A stretch of DNA of 64,000 bases from NCBI GenBank assembly GCA_018825965.1, contig JAHKAA010000040.1:1-64000 (forward strand), read 5' to 3'. A program made the position numbers and the translations under genes. Shown here in pieces: positions 19,069 to 28,699 of the stretch (position 1 is the stretch's first letter; each line of letters begins with the position of its first letter). Source of the stretch: Gammaproteobacteria bacterium (GTDB lineage: Bacteria > Pseudomonadota > Gammaproteobacteria > Enterobacterales > Alteromonadaceae). The notes under the pieces were generated by a model. The model was given only the letters and a program-made list of their open reading frames with translations, was not told where the DNA came from and did no database searches.

Positions 19069-20866
19069 CTGTTGCTCCACGGCGGATCTGATGTAAGGGG
19101 TTAGCTATGCTATGGTGAAATTCCATGTTCGGGTGGCCACTGAGTTTTTTGCGGAGCAGTGATTCCGTCTGGATCTGCTCTTGATACAGATCCAGCTGTG
19201 CCAGACGGCCCGACCAGTCCTTTGCGGTATCCGCGTAACTGCTTAATGCCTCATCCAGCAGCAACCAAAAGCCTGACTCCGGATAATCAAACTGCTGCTC
19301 CAGCAAATAAGCCAGCTCAGTCAGGTTGTAGACAAAGAGGGTGTCCACCAGCAGTTCCCGCAGCGCTTCAACAGAAGACATCCAGTAATAACGATCCGGT
19401 GCTGGCCGGACATAGTCAGGATGCAGTGCGGCAAAATCCGGCTGTAGTTCTGGATCCGCCAGAAAGTCACTGACAAACTCCAGGCTTTCGTGAAAATCAC
19501 GCAGCACCAGCTTTTGCGGCCAGCCATTGTCGTGTAACAAAGTCATGTTTTGTGCATGGGTTTCCAGAGCTATGCCATGGCGCACCAGCAAGTGCCACAC
19601 CGGCAGCACCACCACCTCTATCAGACGACCTAGCCAGTTCTGAATGCCATAGCGTTGCAGCCAGGGCGCAATAAAGGCTTCGCCGTCTGCTTCCAGCAGA
19701 GACAATGCCACAAAGGGTGTTGCCGTGAAGGAGCTGGCATGGATAGCACTGTTGTCGCGAAAAATAACACTTAACGAAGGGGCCAGTTGTCGCAACCAGT
19801 CATTTTCGGCCTTTGTGTCGGCCTCACCTGCGACATAGTCTTTCAGCACCATACCGGCGTATTCATGCTGAATGTCCAGAGTGCTGTAGTGTGAAAACCA
19901 GGGGTCCTGATTGATTAACCTCTGCAGCCATTGGCTCAACTGCGGCGCTGTGCCCACAGAATGAGGCTCAATAGTACGGAGCGAAGAGCTGTTCACCACA
20001 TGAAGAGGCAGCTTTATATTCGCTTTATCCGGATGGCTGACATTGAATAAGGTGCGTAATGAAATGCTGGCCTGATAATAATCACCGGCGCTACCCAGTG
20101 GGATCAGATGCTTTTGCGCGACAGGGTGTTCTAAGCTCGCCTGCAGCGCTTTGAGCTGCCAGGGATGTACCGGCAACAAGGCGTAATCTGTAAGCCCTAT
20201 ATCCCGTGCTGCCATAGCATCTTGCAGTTGCTGCCAGCTAGCCAGGCCCAGTTCCCGCACCCAAAATTGCTGCTCGTCAGGGCAATCCAGATAAATGGCC
20301 AGATAGTGCCGCCGCACCGCCAGCCAGCACAGCTGAAATGAGTTGCCGGCTTCAGGCCCAAATTGGGCATGGTCGGCAAAGTTAAAGCCTGTACGGGACT
20401 TAAAGCAGGGGTGATAGGGGTGCCCTTCATGAATGGCCGATTCCAGCGCAATATAGCTCAGGCCACGGCGATTAGCTGAGAGGGTCAGATGTTCCTGGTT
20501 CCAGCGGCAAAAAGCTATGGTTTGCTCCAACTCCTGCAGCAGCCGCTCACCAGCCCCTGCACTTGCCGGCAGTGCCTGGACCAGCGAAGCTAAATCCACA
20601 GCTTGTTGCTGCCCGTCATTGAGTTGCCAGATATCTTCCACTGCCAGGCGCACCCGACCAAAGCCAGACAGTTTCCCTCTGGCGCGATAAGTCCGGGCAC
20701 CGGCACGGAAAGTAAAGCAGCTTCCATCGTACTGATAGGGCAACACCAGCTCAAATAGTGCCGCTTCCAGCAGTTGCCGTATCACTCTGGCACTATGAGG
20801 GCAGCCGGATTGCGCCTGATGGCTGCAAATGGATTGCTCTGGCGCAACAAACTCAGACAGACTCAA
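19055..20866 (-). CDS. asbB: NRPS-independent siderophore synthetase (IucA/IucC family, AsbB-like)
   Basis: About 603 residues of the IucA/IucC superfamily, which condenses citrate carboxylates with amines through an acyl-adenylate. Visible motifs: HPCFKSRTGF, LLPVHPWQLKAL, ASISLRTLFNVSHP, NSSSLRTIEPHS and a FhuF-like C-terminus with ETHAQNMTLL and LVLRDFHESLEF. AsbB adds the second spermidine arm to the citrate in petrobactin. No ATG lies near the expected N-terminus. A TTG at 20866 with GAGG six bases upstream gives the right length and overlaps the asbA stop by 14 bases; this start is provisional. The open frame continues back to 20992 inside asbA. Confidence 0.85.
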   Translation of the reverse strand: MSLSEFVAPEQSICSHQAQSGCPHSARVIRQLLEAALFELVLPYQYDGSCFTFRAGARTYRARGKLSGFGRVRLAVEDIWQLNDGQQQAVDLASLVQALPASAGAGERLLQELEQTIAFCRWNQEHLTLSANRRGLSYIALESAIHEGHPYHPCFKSRTGFNFADHAQFGPEAGNSFQLCWLAVRRHYLAIYLDCPDEQQFWVRELGLASWQQLQDAMAARDIGLTDYALLPVHPWQLKALQASLEHPVAQKHLIPLGSAGDYYQASISLRTLFNVSHPDKANIKLPLHVVNSSSLRTIEPHSVGTAPQLSQWLQRLINQDPWFSHYSTLDIQHEYAGMVLKDYVAGEADTKAENDWLRQLAPSLSVIFRDNSAIHASSFTATPFVALSLLEADGEAFIAPWLQRYGIQNWLGRLIEVVVLPVWHLLVRHGIALETHAQNMTLLHDNGWPQKLVLRDFHESLEFVSDFLADPELQPDFAALHPDYVRPAPDRYYWMSSVEALRELLVDTLFVYNLTELAYLLEQQFDYPESGFWLLLDEALSSYADTAKDWSGRLAQLDLYQEQIQTESLLRKKLSGHPNMEFHHSIANPLHQIRRGATDVIY

Positions 20867-22727
20867 GCGCCACCTCTGCCTGGTTCTGGTTAGTCTGGGT
20901 ATAGCGGGGTAGTTTGATCCCGCTGTACAAAGGATTGGTGATCCGGGTGTAAACCGCCAGTTCGTTATCCGCCTGCAATTCGTCGACGTCATCGACTCTG
21001 GTTAGCAGATTGCCTTTGCAGGGAATGGTCTTGCGATACAGCATAGACTCAATCAGAGCCTTGCCGCGGTCTGACATGCGGGGCAACAGGCTGAGCAATT
21101 GGTTGCGTGTCTCTTCCACTAATACAGCTTCAGACAACAGGCCATCCAGACCAAAACGGTTGATGACGGCAAATAACTGATTGATGAGCAAATAATAACT
21201 AAAGCGATCAAAGATTTCGGTGTCGGGGTAAAACAGCTTTGGACAGTGCTCCAGACCAGGCTCGAGGTCGATCAGCACAGCCTTATGAGATTCGGCCAGA
21301 TAATAGCCCTGATTGTCGCGATAGTAATAAACTGCCGGATAACCAGAACTTAAATCCAGTAGTGAGTTTTGCTGGTGTGCTTCAAGCGCAATACCGAATT
21401 GATTAAACAATTGAATGGCTGGTGCTATGGCACATTGCCAGTAGCGCGTGAACCAGTCCATGCTGGTTTGCTGCAGCGATGTCCCCTGCTTCTGGCTTAA
21501 CTGAGTAATGATTTTGGCCAGTCTGGATAGCTCTGCTGGCTGAAGCGGTTCCTGTAGTAAGGCGGCCAACGACTGGACAGCAGCCACCTCTGTGCCTGTG
21601 TCTTGCTGACTAAACGGATTATCCCGGATGATCAATTCAAAACCGCTCTCCTGTTGCTGTTGCTGTGGCAGTGCCAGTGACAAGTAGGCAGGATCATGGA
21701 TAAGACGGAAATTAGCATGACACTGACTAAAGCCGTTGCCGGTCAATAATCTGGCTAATGTCACTCCGGCTTCAAGCTCGTAGTGCAAGTTAATACGTAA
21801 AGAATTGGTGATCCTGACCGGAATAGACAGCTTCACCATGTAATCCAACTCGTCACAATACAAGGTACGCACAGACGAAGTGGGTGTAAACAGCGGCCCC
21901 AATGGCCCGATGTCAACCAGTTGATGTGCGGCAATCAGTTGTTGAATATGGTCCTGATTCACTAGCCATTGTGCCTGTAACGGGTGAACGGCCAACAACA
22001 CTTTACCCTGAGCACGAAGCCGTTCAGCATATTGACGTTGATCCTTGTCGGTTTCACGGCTGGCGATGTCTGCCACTATTTGTTCAGCGCTTTGCGCTAA
22101 CACCGAATTTTGAATCACCAAATTCGCTGCAGCAGCGAAAAAGTGTAACTTAAAGCGCCCTTTCAACTCAGGGGCATAAAGCTCGTGCTGCCAACGATGC
22201 ATACCCTGTCGGGATTTGGGGGTTGGATGCAGCCAGTGTCCAAACAGGATCGACTGCTCAGAGTCGATAAAACGCGTGCTGTGCAGTGCAGGATCCTGAT
22301 ACCTTGCCAGCAGGTAGTGCGCCATGACCTGGTGACTTTCCAGAGTGCGGGCAGTCAATTCCAGTTGTTGATCACTGACTGCTGTCCGGCCTGAAGGGGC
22401 GGCATAGATGTCCTGAATAAGCAACATAATGGCCGATACAGAATCAATAGGTTGCCAGTCCAGACTGCCAGCTTGTAACTGATAACAAGCGGTCAGCCTG
22501 TGTCTGCCGGCCAGCGAGCGATAAGCTACGGCAATAGCCAGACTTTGTCCGGTTTTTGCTAATTGTAATTCTGTGATGTACTGGCTCTGTGAGTCTGTTT
22601 CCAGGCCGGTACATCTTTGCCATAGGGCAGCTGAATGCCAGACACCTGGCTGAATTTCTCTGAGATAAGCGTTAACAAACGCCTGAAAGGAAGCATGATC
22701 TGCCACTTGCCTGGCTTGAAATGCCAT
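20853..22727 (-). CDS. asbA: NRPS-independent siderophore synthetase (IucA/IucC family, AsbA-like)
   Basis: 624 residues, first biosynthetic gene of the operon. IucA/IucC family, with SEQSILFGHWLHPTPKSRQG, ELKGRFKLHFF, VHPLQAQWLV, TSSVRTLYCDELDYMVKLS, RITNSLRIN and EAHQQNSLLDLSSGYP. This series is close to Bacillus AsbA, which joins spermidine to citrate in the first step of petrobactin assembly. The ATG has AGGAG six bases upstream. A strong Fur box lies 45-63 bases before the start, so the operon should be derepressed by iron starvation. Confidence 0.9.
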   Translation of the reverse strand: MAFQARQVADHASFQAFVNAYLREIQPGVWHSAALWQRCTGLETDSQSQYITELQLAKTGQSLAIAVAYRSLAGRHRLTACYQLQAGSLDWQPIDSVSAIMLLIQDIYAAPSGRTAVSDQQLELTARTLESHQVMAHYLLARYQDPALHSTRFIDSEQSILFGHWLHPTPKSRQGMHRWQHELYAPELKGRFKLHFFAAAANLVIQNSVLAQSAEQIVADIASRETDKDQRQYAERLRAQGKVLLAVHPLQAQWLVNQDHIQQLIAAHQLVDIGPLGPLFTPTSSVRTLYCDELDYMVKLSIPVRITNSLRINLHYELEAGVTLARLLTGNGFSQCHANFRLIHDPAYLSLALPQQQQQESGFELIIRDNPFSQQDTGTEVAAVQSLAALLQEPLQPAELSRLAKIITQLSQKQGTSLQQTSMDWFTRYWQCAIAPAIQLFNQFGIALEAHQQNSLLDLSSGYPAVYYYRDNQGYYLAESHKAVLIDLEPGLEHCPKLFYPDTEIFDRFSYYLLINQLFAVINRFGLDGLLSEAVLVEETRNQLLSLLPRMSDRGKALIESMLYRKTIPCKGNLLTRVDDVDELQADNELAVYTRITNPLYSGIKLPRYTQTNQNQAEVALESV

Positions 22728-22771
22728 GCCTAACTCCTGAAGCTTGCGCTCGTTGCTGAATTCCTTAATAT

Positions 22772-22790
22772 GTTAATGATAATTGTTATC
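22772..22790. promoter_or_regulatory. Fur box upstream of asbA
   Basis: GTTAATGATAATTGTTATC matches the 19-bp Fur consensus GATAATGATAATCATTATC at 16 of 19 positions. It lies between the MATE gene and asbA, 45 bases before the asbA start, where binding would block transcription. Confidence 0.85.
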
Positions 22791-22821
22791 ATCCTGCAAT
22801 TGAATTTACATTTGTTACATT

Positions 22822-24195
22822 TCAGAGCAGGCGTGCGGGTCGAAAGCGCCAGGCGTAAGCCATGGCCAACAGGAAGGAAAGCCACTCAGCCACAGGTAAC
22901 CCGATAAGGAATAACCAGTCAGCCGGAGCCGGATCGAACACAGATGAATGATAAAACAACCCATAAAACAGCAATAACATGGCACCAGGCAATACTATGC
23001 TGCGGCAAGAAGCCAGAGTGGCTGATACAGCGGGTTGATGCACTGCCGTAAGATAACAACTCAATAATATATTACAGCCATTAACCAGAAACAGCGGCCA
23101 AATCAGCAACATAATATCGCCCGACAGCTTGGCGACAGTTTCTGCACCAGCATCCAGAAACCAATTAACTACAGTACTTTGTGCAAAAACCAAAGCGACT
23201 GCCAGCACGCTGCCCAAGGTGCAGACGGCCAGCAAAGACAGATTCAGGAACTGACTAATTCTATGCCTTTTGCCGGCACCATAATTCTGGCTGACTAACA
23301 GGTGCAGGGCGTCGGCCACGCCATAACTGAGCATGACACTGAGGAACATCAGATAGTTCACCACGCTGAATGCTGCCACCCCTTCTGTGCCTAACTGCAT
23401 CACAAGTAACCAGTTAAGCAGCAGGAATAACAGACCTACAGAGAGTTCATTGATCAACTCAGAAAAGCCATTGTAGGCCGTTCGCCACAGCAGCCGCCAG
23501 TTTTGCTGATACCACGAAAAACGAAGACGTCGGCCTTGACTGAAAAACCAGGTGGACAGCACCGCACATTGTAACAACTGAGCTATTGCTGTGCCGTAAG
23601 CCGCTCCAGCCAATCCCATTTGCAGGTGCACAATGAACAGGGCATCAAAAAGAATGTTGGCCAGAGCCCCTGTCAGCAGCGCCAGAGTCCCCAATACGGG
23701 ATGACCGTCCATCCGCACAAAATAATACAGCACCATAGTGCTCAGTTGCCCGATAAACACCCAGCGGATCACTGCCAGATATTCCTGCATCAGCGGCTGC
23801 ACCTCAAGTGGGGCCTTGAGTAACCACAATAGCCAGGGTTCAGCCAGGTAACTGCCGATAGCAAAGAGGCTGTTCAGCAGCAGGGTAAGCATCATGACCT
23901 TGCTAAACAGTGCTGAAGCCATAGCACTATCGTTTTGCCCAAGATATTTACCAACAGTCACAGCCCCACCTATTGCCAACATCAAGGAAATGGCTATCAG
24001 CAAGCTGAAATAGGGCAACAACAAACTAATGGCTGCCAGTGCTCCGGCTCCTACCTGATGACCCACAAATATGCCATCCACCAGGTTTGCAGTGGTGAGG
24101 GCTACCAGGCCGATCATAGAGGGCAATACATAGTAAAAAAAAGTACGCAATACGGGGCCTTCAAGAGCCGGGTTGCTGTGGCGTGATTTCATCAT
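22822..24195 (-). CDS. MATE-family efflux transporter, probable siderophore exporter
   Basis: A 457-residue protein with about twelve TM segments in the two-fold MatE layout, opening with LRTFFYYVLPSMIGLVALTTANLVDGIFVGHQVG, whose VDGIFVG is typical of the family. It starts at the first of two adjacent ATGs, with GAGGA upstream. It lies head-to-head with the TonB receptor and 94 bases before asbA. The site suggests that it exports petrobactin or a precursor; Bacillus uses an unrelated MFS exporter for this. Export is inferred from context only. Confidence 0.8.
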   Translation of the reverse strand: MMKSRHSNPALEGPVLRTFFYYVLPSMIGLVALTTANLVDGIFVGHQVGAGALAAISLLLPYFSLLIAISLMLAIGGAVTVGKYLGQNDSAMASALFSKVMMLTLLLNSLFAIGSYLAEPWLLWLLKAPLEVQPLMQEYLAVIRWVFIGQLSTMVLYYFVRMDGHPVLGTLALLTGALANILFDALFIVHLQMGLAGAAYGTAIAQLLQCAVLSTWFFSQGRRLRFSWYQQNWRLLWRTAYNGFSELINELSVGLLFLLLNWLLVMQLGTEGVAAFSVVNYLMFLSVMLSYGVADALHLLVSQNYGAGKRHRISQFLNLSLLAVCTLGSVLAVALVFAQSTVVNWFLDAGAETVAKLSGDIMLLIWPLFLVNGCNILLSCYLTAVHQPAVSATLASCRSIVLPGAMLLLFYGLFYHSSVFDPAPADWLFLIGLPVAEWLSFLLAMAYAWRFRPARLL

Positions 24196-24304
24196 TTATG
24201 CGCTTTTCCTCTACCAATCACTAATCAATTTTTGCTGACGGAAATGTAACAATTGTAAATTTTATTTCCTTTGTGAAGCTAATTCCTATAATGCCACTGC
24301 AAAT

Positions 24305-24323
24305 AGCAACTATTATCATTTAT
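24305..24323. promoter_or_regulatory. Possible weak Fur site before the TonB receptor
   Basis: The core ATTATCATT at 24312-24320 matches one half of the Fur consensus; the full 19-bp window matches about 11 positions. It sits 27 bases before the receptor ATG in the 150-base divergent region shared with the MATE gene. Confidence 0.4.
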
Positions 24324-24349
24324 GGTATAACACAGGAAATCTATTGCCA

Positions 24350-26683
24350 ATGGAATACACACGCAAAAAATATGCGGCCCTGCCGCTGGCCATTTCTCTG
24401 GCGCTGCTCAGCAACTCTGCTTTAGCGCAAAACGCAGAACAAGCAGCGGACCATCAGAAAATTGAGAAAATTTCTGTGGTGGGTGCGGCGACTAACTTTG
24501 AGGTGACTGCCGATGATATCGCCAAAATTCAGGCCAATGACTTAAGTGACATATTCCGCCTTGAACCTTCGGTCACTGTAGGTGGTGGCGGCCTGGGTAT
24601 CACCCAACTGGTATACATTCGTGGCTTTGAAGACACTATGCTTAACGTCACTGTGGATGGCGCGCCTCAAACCGGCACCTTGTTTCACCATATTGGCCGA
24701 CTCTCTATTGAGCCTGAGCTGCTTAAAAGCGTTGAAGTACAGGCTGGTGCAGGTGAAGCTACAGCCGGTTCCGGTGCCATTGGTGGTGCTATCCGGTTTA
24801 AGACCAAAGATGCCGATGATCTGTTGGGTAAGGATGAGTCTTTTGGCGGCAGGGTGAATATTGGCGGTGGTACCAATGATTTCAACAAATACAGCGCCAC
24901 AGGTTATGGCCGTATTGGTGACAATTGGAGCATGCTTGCTTCCCACGTAAAAATAGACAGCGACAGCTACAAAGACGGTGACGGCAACGAAATTGCTTAC
25001 GAATTTACCGATGCAACTGGCAATACTGTGCGTCAAACGACCGAAACCGAACAAGAACTGAACTTTATCAAACTAAGCGGTGAATTAAGCCAGGGGCAGT
25101 ACCTGTCTCTGAGCCATGAAACACGCGAAGAAGACGGAAGCTTCCCCTCCAAGCCTAATTTCCCGATTTCACCTTCTAACCCTATCTATCCTATTTCAAC
25201 TGAACGCAACACCACAGTGTTCAACTATGGCATTCATCAAGGGGATTTGCTGGATCTGGCCATCACCCTGTACGACACTGAGCAATCACTGCTGGTGAAG
25301 GGGAATCGCGCCTGGCACCCTTACCAGGGGCAAATCGAGACACGGGGCGGTGATATCCGCAATACCCTGGATTTGGGGGCCCATGCGCTCACTGTTGGTG
25401 TGGAATACCGCGATCAACGTTCTTCAGCCGGTACCCTGGGGAAGCCGTTGAACGCTGAGGAAACAGGCGAAGTACTGGGTATTTATGCCCAGAATCACTG
25501 GGATATCACTGATACTCTGCTGCTTAGCTTTGGTTTGCGTTATGACGATTACAGTCTGAATACTACACATAAGTTTTATGCTGAAAACCAGGCTAATTTT
25601 GCGACCGTTGCCGCAAAATTCCCGCAAGTGGCTCAGGCCGGCTTTTTCGCAGTTGCTGATTTTGACAGCCTGACTCCTGTTGGCCGGGTCCTTGGGCCTG
25701 ATGGTACCTTTAGTTACCTCAGCCGCAGCTCTGAGGAGATCGAAGTCAAGAGTGACGGCTTGAGTGCCAATATAGGCCTTGCCTGGCAACTGACTCAAGA
25801 CTGGAAATTCACCGCAGGTTACGCCCAGGCATTGCGTGGCAAAGAAGTGGGCGACACCTTTACCATTGACTATAACGGTGTTGAACCAGATATTGTGGCA
25901 GAAGAGGCGGAGAATACCGAAGCAGGCCTGGAATATAATCAGGACGGCCTGATGTTCAAGATTGCAGCCTACCAGTCTACTCTGCACGATGCCATGAACC
26001 TCGAAGTTGGCGGCACCAACGTGCGTAACATTGGTGACGTTAAATCAGACGGCGTAGAACTAAAGCTTGGTTACCTGAAAGATGATCTGCGTATTGTCGC
26101 CAGCTATGTGCATAACAACAGCGAGTTGTATAACTACCAGCCTCATGTGGCCACCAATGCGTTCGACGCCAATGGTGCCCCTATCGTCAATCTGGCGGCC
26201 TACAGTGCACAATTCAACGCCTTTGATATTGCCAAAATACAGGCCCCGGCCTTAGTCAATGGTCAGCCACTTATTTATGATGGCATTAAGATTGAAGGCT
26301 ACGAACAGCGCGCTATAGGGAATTCCCGTGGTGATACCTTTAGCCTGGACGTCAGCTACAGCGTGCTGGAAAGCCTGGAAATCGGCTGGTTTTTTACACA
26401 TATTCAGGAGCTGGACGGTATAGTCGCGCTGCACAATGCGGTGAGCAGTGGTGACATCAGTGAGGTGGTCACACTACGCAAGCCAGGTTACAGCCTGCAT
26501 GACTTTTACGCCAACTATGATGTTAACGACGATATCAGATTGCGTCTGATGGTTAAAAATGCCTTTGATAAGGCCTATAGAGATCATTCCAGTTTTGCTG
26601 ACTACAGCGATATCTGGGAAGGTTTTGCCAGTCACAAAGAACCGGGTCGGGATGTCCGCCTGAGCCTGTCCTGGCAGTTTTAA
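24350..26683 (+). CDS. TonB-dependent outer-membrane siderophore receptor
   Basis: About 777 residues. It has a signal peptide (to SNSALA-QN), a TonB-box-like EKISVVGA, a plug domain (VYIRGFEDTMLNVTVDGAPQ; GAGEATAGSGAIGGAIRFKT) and a 22-strand-type barrel ending in VRLSLSWQF with a terminal Phe. The divergent position next to the asb operon makes ferric petrobactin, or another catechol-type chelate, the likely ligand. An ATG at 24350 and a TTG at 24344 are both possible starts; AGGA at 24334-24337 fits the TTG spacing better, but ATG is the stronger codon. Confidence 0.9.
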   Translation: MEYTRKKYAALPLAISLALLSNSALAQNAEQAADHQKIEKISVVGAATNFEVTADDIAKIQANDLSDIFRLEPSVTVGGGGLGITQLVYIRGFEDTMLNVTVDGAPQTGTLFHHIGRLSIEPELLKSVEVQAGAGEATAGSGAIGGAIRFKTKDADDLLGKDESFGGRVNIGGGTNDFNKYSATGYGRIGDNWSMLASHVKIDSDSYKDGDGNEIAYEFTDATGNTVRQTTETEQELNFIKLSGELSQGQYLSLSHETREEDGSFPSKPNFPISPSNPIYPISTERNTTVFNYGIHQGDLLDLAITLYDTEQSLLVKGNRAWHPYQGQIETRGGDIRNTLDLGAHALTVGVEYRDQRSSAGTLGKPLNAEETGEVLGIYAQNHWDITDTLLLSFGLRYDDYSLNTTHKFYAENQANFATVAAKFPQVAQAGFFAVADFDSLTPVGRVLGPDGTFSYLSRSSEEIEVKSDGLSANIGLAWQLTQDWKFTAGYAQALRGKEVGDTFTIDYNGVEPDIVAEEAENTEAGLEYNQDGLMFKIAAYQSTLHDAMNLEVGGTNVRNIGDVKSDGVELKLGYLKDDLRIVASYVHNNSELYNYQPHVATNAFDANGAPIVNLAAYSAQFNAFDIAKIQAPALVNGQPLIYDGIKIEGYEQRAIGNSRGDTFSLDVSYSVLESLEIGWFFTHIQELDGIVALHNAVSSGDISEVVTLRKPGYSLHDFYANYDVNDDIRLRLMVKNAFDKAYRDHSSFADYSDIWEGFASHKEPGRDVRLSLSWQF

Positions 26684-26697
26684 GCTGTATCATCCAA

Positions 26698-26716
26698 CCA
26701 GCGTCCAGGACGCTGG
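26698..26716 (+). terminator. Hairpin after the TonB receptor gene
   Basis: A perfect inverted repeat (CCAGCGTCC / GGACGCTGG around one base, effectively a 7-bp stem with a 5-base loop) 15 bases after the receptor stop, followed by a weak T run at 26727. It is probably a partial terminator between receptor and DUF2218 gene. Confidence 0.5.
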
Positions 26717-26743
26717 TCGGTCACACTTTTCAGGAACCATAGC

Positions 26744-27052
26744 ATGTCTGAACAACAATCCTCACCTCAACTCACACTTCAGCGCGTAGCTCAGGTTAAG
26801 ACCCCTCAGGGCAGTAAATATTTGCTAAGGTTGTGCAAGCATTTCGCCCACAGAGTCAGTGCTGACTGGGACGAAAACCGTGGCAATATCTGTTTTGCCG
26901 GGGGCACTTGTACCTTGCAGGCTGATGCTTCAGGTTTACAGATGATCTGCAGCGCAGAGTCGGAACAGGAACTGATGGAGATAGTGGATACGATGGACAG
27001 GCATTTTATCCGCTTCGCCAAAGCTGAAGCGCCGGAGCTCATCTGGCAATAA
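26744..27052 (+). CDS. DUF2218-type protein of siderophore loci
   Basis: A 102-residue soluble protein with KYLLRLCKHFAHRV and an ending like HFIRFAKAEAPELIWQ. This matches the DUF2218 family, small proteins often encoded beside TonB receptors and siderophore genes; the biochemical role is unknown to me. A Shine-Dalgarno (AGGAA) is present. It follows the receptor by 60 bases and is probably co-transcribed. Confidence 0.8.
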   Translation: MSEQQSSPQLTLQRVAQVKTPQGSKYLLRLCKHFAHRVSADWDENRGNICFAGGTCTLQADASGLQMICSAESEQELMEIVDTMDRHFIRFAKAEAPELIWQ

Positions 27053-27155
27053 AGATATTTTTTACCGTACTTCAAAGTCATCCGATCCGATAAAAAACCA
27101 TACCAGCGCCATTTTTTGCACGAAGCTAAAAATGAAGCTGGCTGGTTTTCCAGCA

Positions 27156-28508
27156 CTAGTTTTTAAGAGTAACAAACTCTTCAGATGAGGTTGGATGTAT
27201 AGCCACACAGTTATCAAAGTCGGCTTTGGTGGCGCCCATTTTGATGGCTACGCCAAAACCCTGCAGCATTTCATCAGCACCAAAACCTATCACATGCAAA
27301 CCTACTACTTTTTCTGTAGGACCAGCGCACACCAGTTTCATCCGGGTGAGCTGACGATGTTGGGTTAAAGCTGTATACATAGCGGCAAATTCGCTGCGAT
27401 ATACTTTCACTTGATCATCACCAAACTGCTGACGGGCTTCGTCTTCAGTTAAACCTATGGTGCCAATAGGAGGGTGCGAAAACACCACAGTGGGCACAGT
27501 GCTGTAATCCAGTTTGCTGTCGGGTTTGTTATTAAATAACCGCTCTGACAAACGTCGTCCGGCTGCTACTGCCACAGGGGTCAACGCCAGACGACCTGTG
27601 TTATCCCCTACGGCATAAATGCCAGGGACCTTGGTATTCTGAAATTCATCTGTAGGAATAAAACCTTCGTCGTCTAACGCCACACCTGCTTTTTCCAGCT
27701 GCAGTTGATCGTTGGCTGGTTCACGGCCTATAGCCCAAATCAGACAATCCACAGTCAGGCTCTGGCCTGTCGATACCTGAACAGTTAAAGAGCCATCGGT
27801 ATTTTTACTGACAGCAGTGACTTCGGTGTGAGTGTGCAGCTTAGGACCATCTTTGGCCATCAGTTCCACTAAGGTGTCGGATAAAATAGGGTCGAAGCTG
27901 CGTAGTGGTTTGTCTTTACGTACCAGTAAATGGGTTTCGCTGCCAAGGGCCTGCATCACACCGGCAATTTCTACGGCTATATAACCAGCACCCACCACGG
28001 CCACACGTTTGGGCTGACTTTGTAAGGCAAAAAAGCCATCGCTGTCGATGCCAAGTTCTGCTCCCGGTAAATCAGGGCGTACAGGGCGGCCGCCTGTGGC
28101 TATGGTGATATGGTCGGCGCTATACAGCTTGCCATTGACTTCCACAGTGTTTTTATCCACAAAACGGGCAAATCCCTGGATCACAGTCACGCCATTTTTT
28201 GCTAATACTCTGTCGTAAGAGCCATGAATACGGGAAATATAAGCGTCGCGGCTTTCTACTAATTTGGCCCAATTTAAAGCAGGCATTTCGACATCTAAAC
28301 CATAATCCGGCGCGTACTTAAAGGCATCAGCAATTTGCCCGGCAAACCACATGGCTTTTTTCGGCACACAACCTACATTGACGCAGGTGCCGCCTAAAAA
28401 TCTGGCTTCAATAATGGCGCATTTCTGACCATGGCTGGCTGCTCTGTTGGCGCTGGCTATGCCACCGCTGCCGCCACCTATGGCGATATAGTCAAAATGT
28501 TCAGTCAT
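27156..28508 (-). CDS. gorA: Glutathione-disulfide reductase
   Basis: A 450-residue cytoplasmic flavoprotein that reduces glutathione disulfide with NADPH. FAD motif [10 protein letters not shown] (about 11-20), redox disulfide [13 protein letters not shown] (about 40-52), NADPH-binding [10 protein letters not shown], and the C-terminal dimer-interface HPTSSEE that supplies the catalytic His. Length is normal. The gene stands alone and divergent from prlC, with 191 bases between the starts. Confidence 0.95.
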   Translation of the reverse strand: MTEHFDYIAIGGGSGGIASANRAASHGQKCAIIEARFLGGTCVNVGCVPKKAMWFAGQIADAFKYAPDYGLDVEMPALNWAKLVESRDAYISRIHGSYDRVLAKNGVTVIQGFARFVDKNTVEVNGKLYSADHITIATGGRPVRPDLPGAELGIDSDGFFALQSQPKRVAVVGAGYIAVEIAGVMQALGSETHLLVRKDKPLRSFDPILSDTLVELMAKDGPKLHTHTEVTAVSKNTDGSLTVQVSTGQSLTVDCLIWAIGREPANDQLQLEKAGVALDDEGFIPTDEFQNTKVPGIYAVGDNTGRLALTPVAVAAGRRLSERLFNNKPDSKLDYSTVPTVVFSHPPIGTIGLTEDEARQQFGDDQVKVYRSEFAAMYTALTQHRQLTRMKLVCAGPTEKVVGLHVIGFGADEMLQGFGVAIKMGATKADFDNCVAIHPTSSEEFVTLKN

Positions 28509-28699
28509 TGCAGGCTCTGTTGTTGCTTTGGTATTTCATGGTTATATGGGGTCAACGGGCTGAACTCAAGGGAATATGCGATAAAGTCCAACCTGAGTGC
28601 AGCAAAATGCTTGAGAACACTGAAAAAGCCCCAATAATTGTTTATACCCAAGTGACGTGAAAAACGTACACCTTTTTAAAGGCCAGACAGAGATAAATC

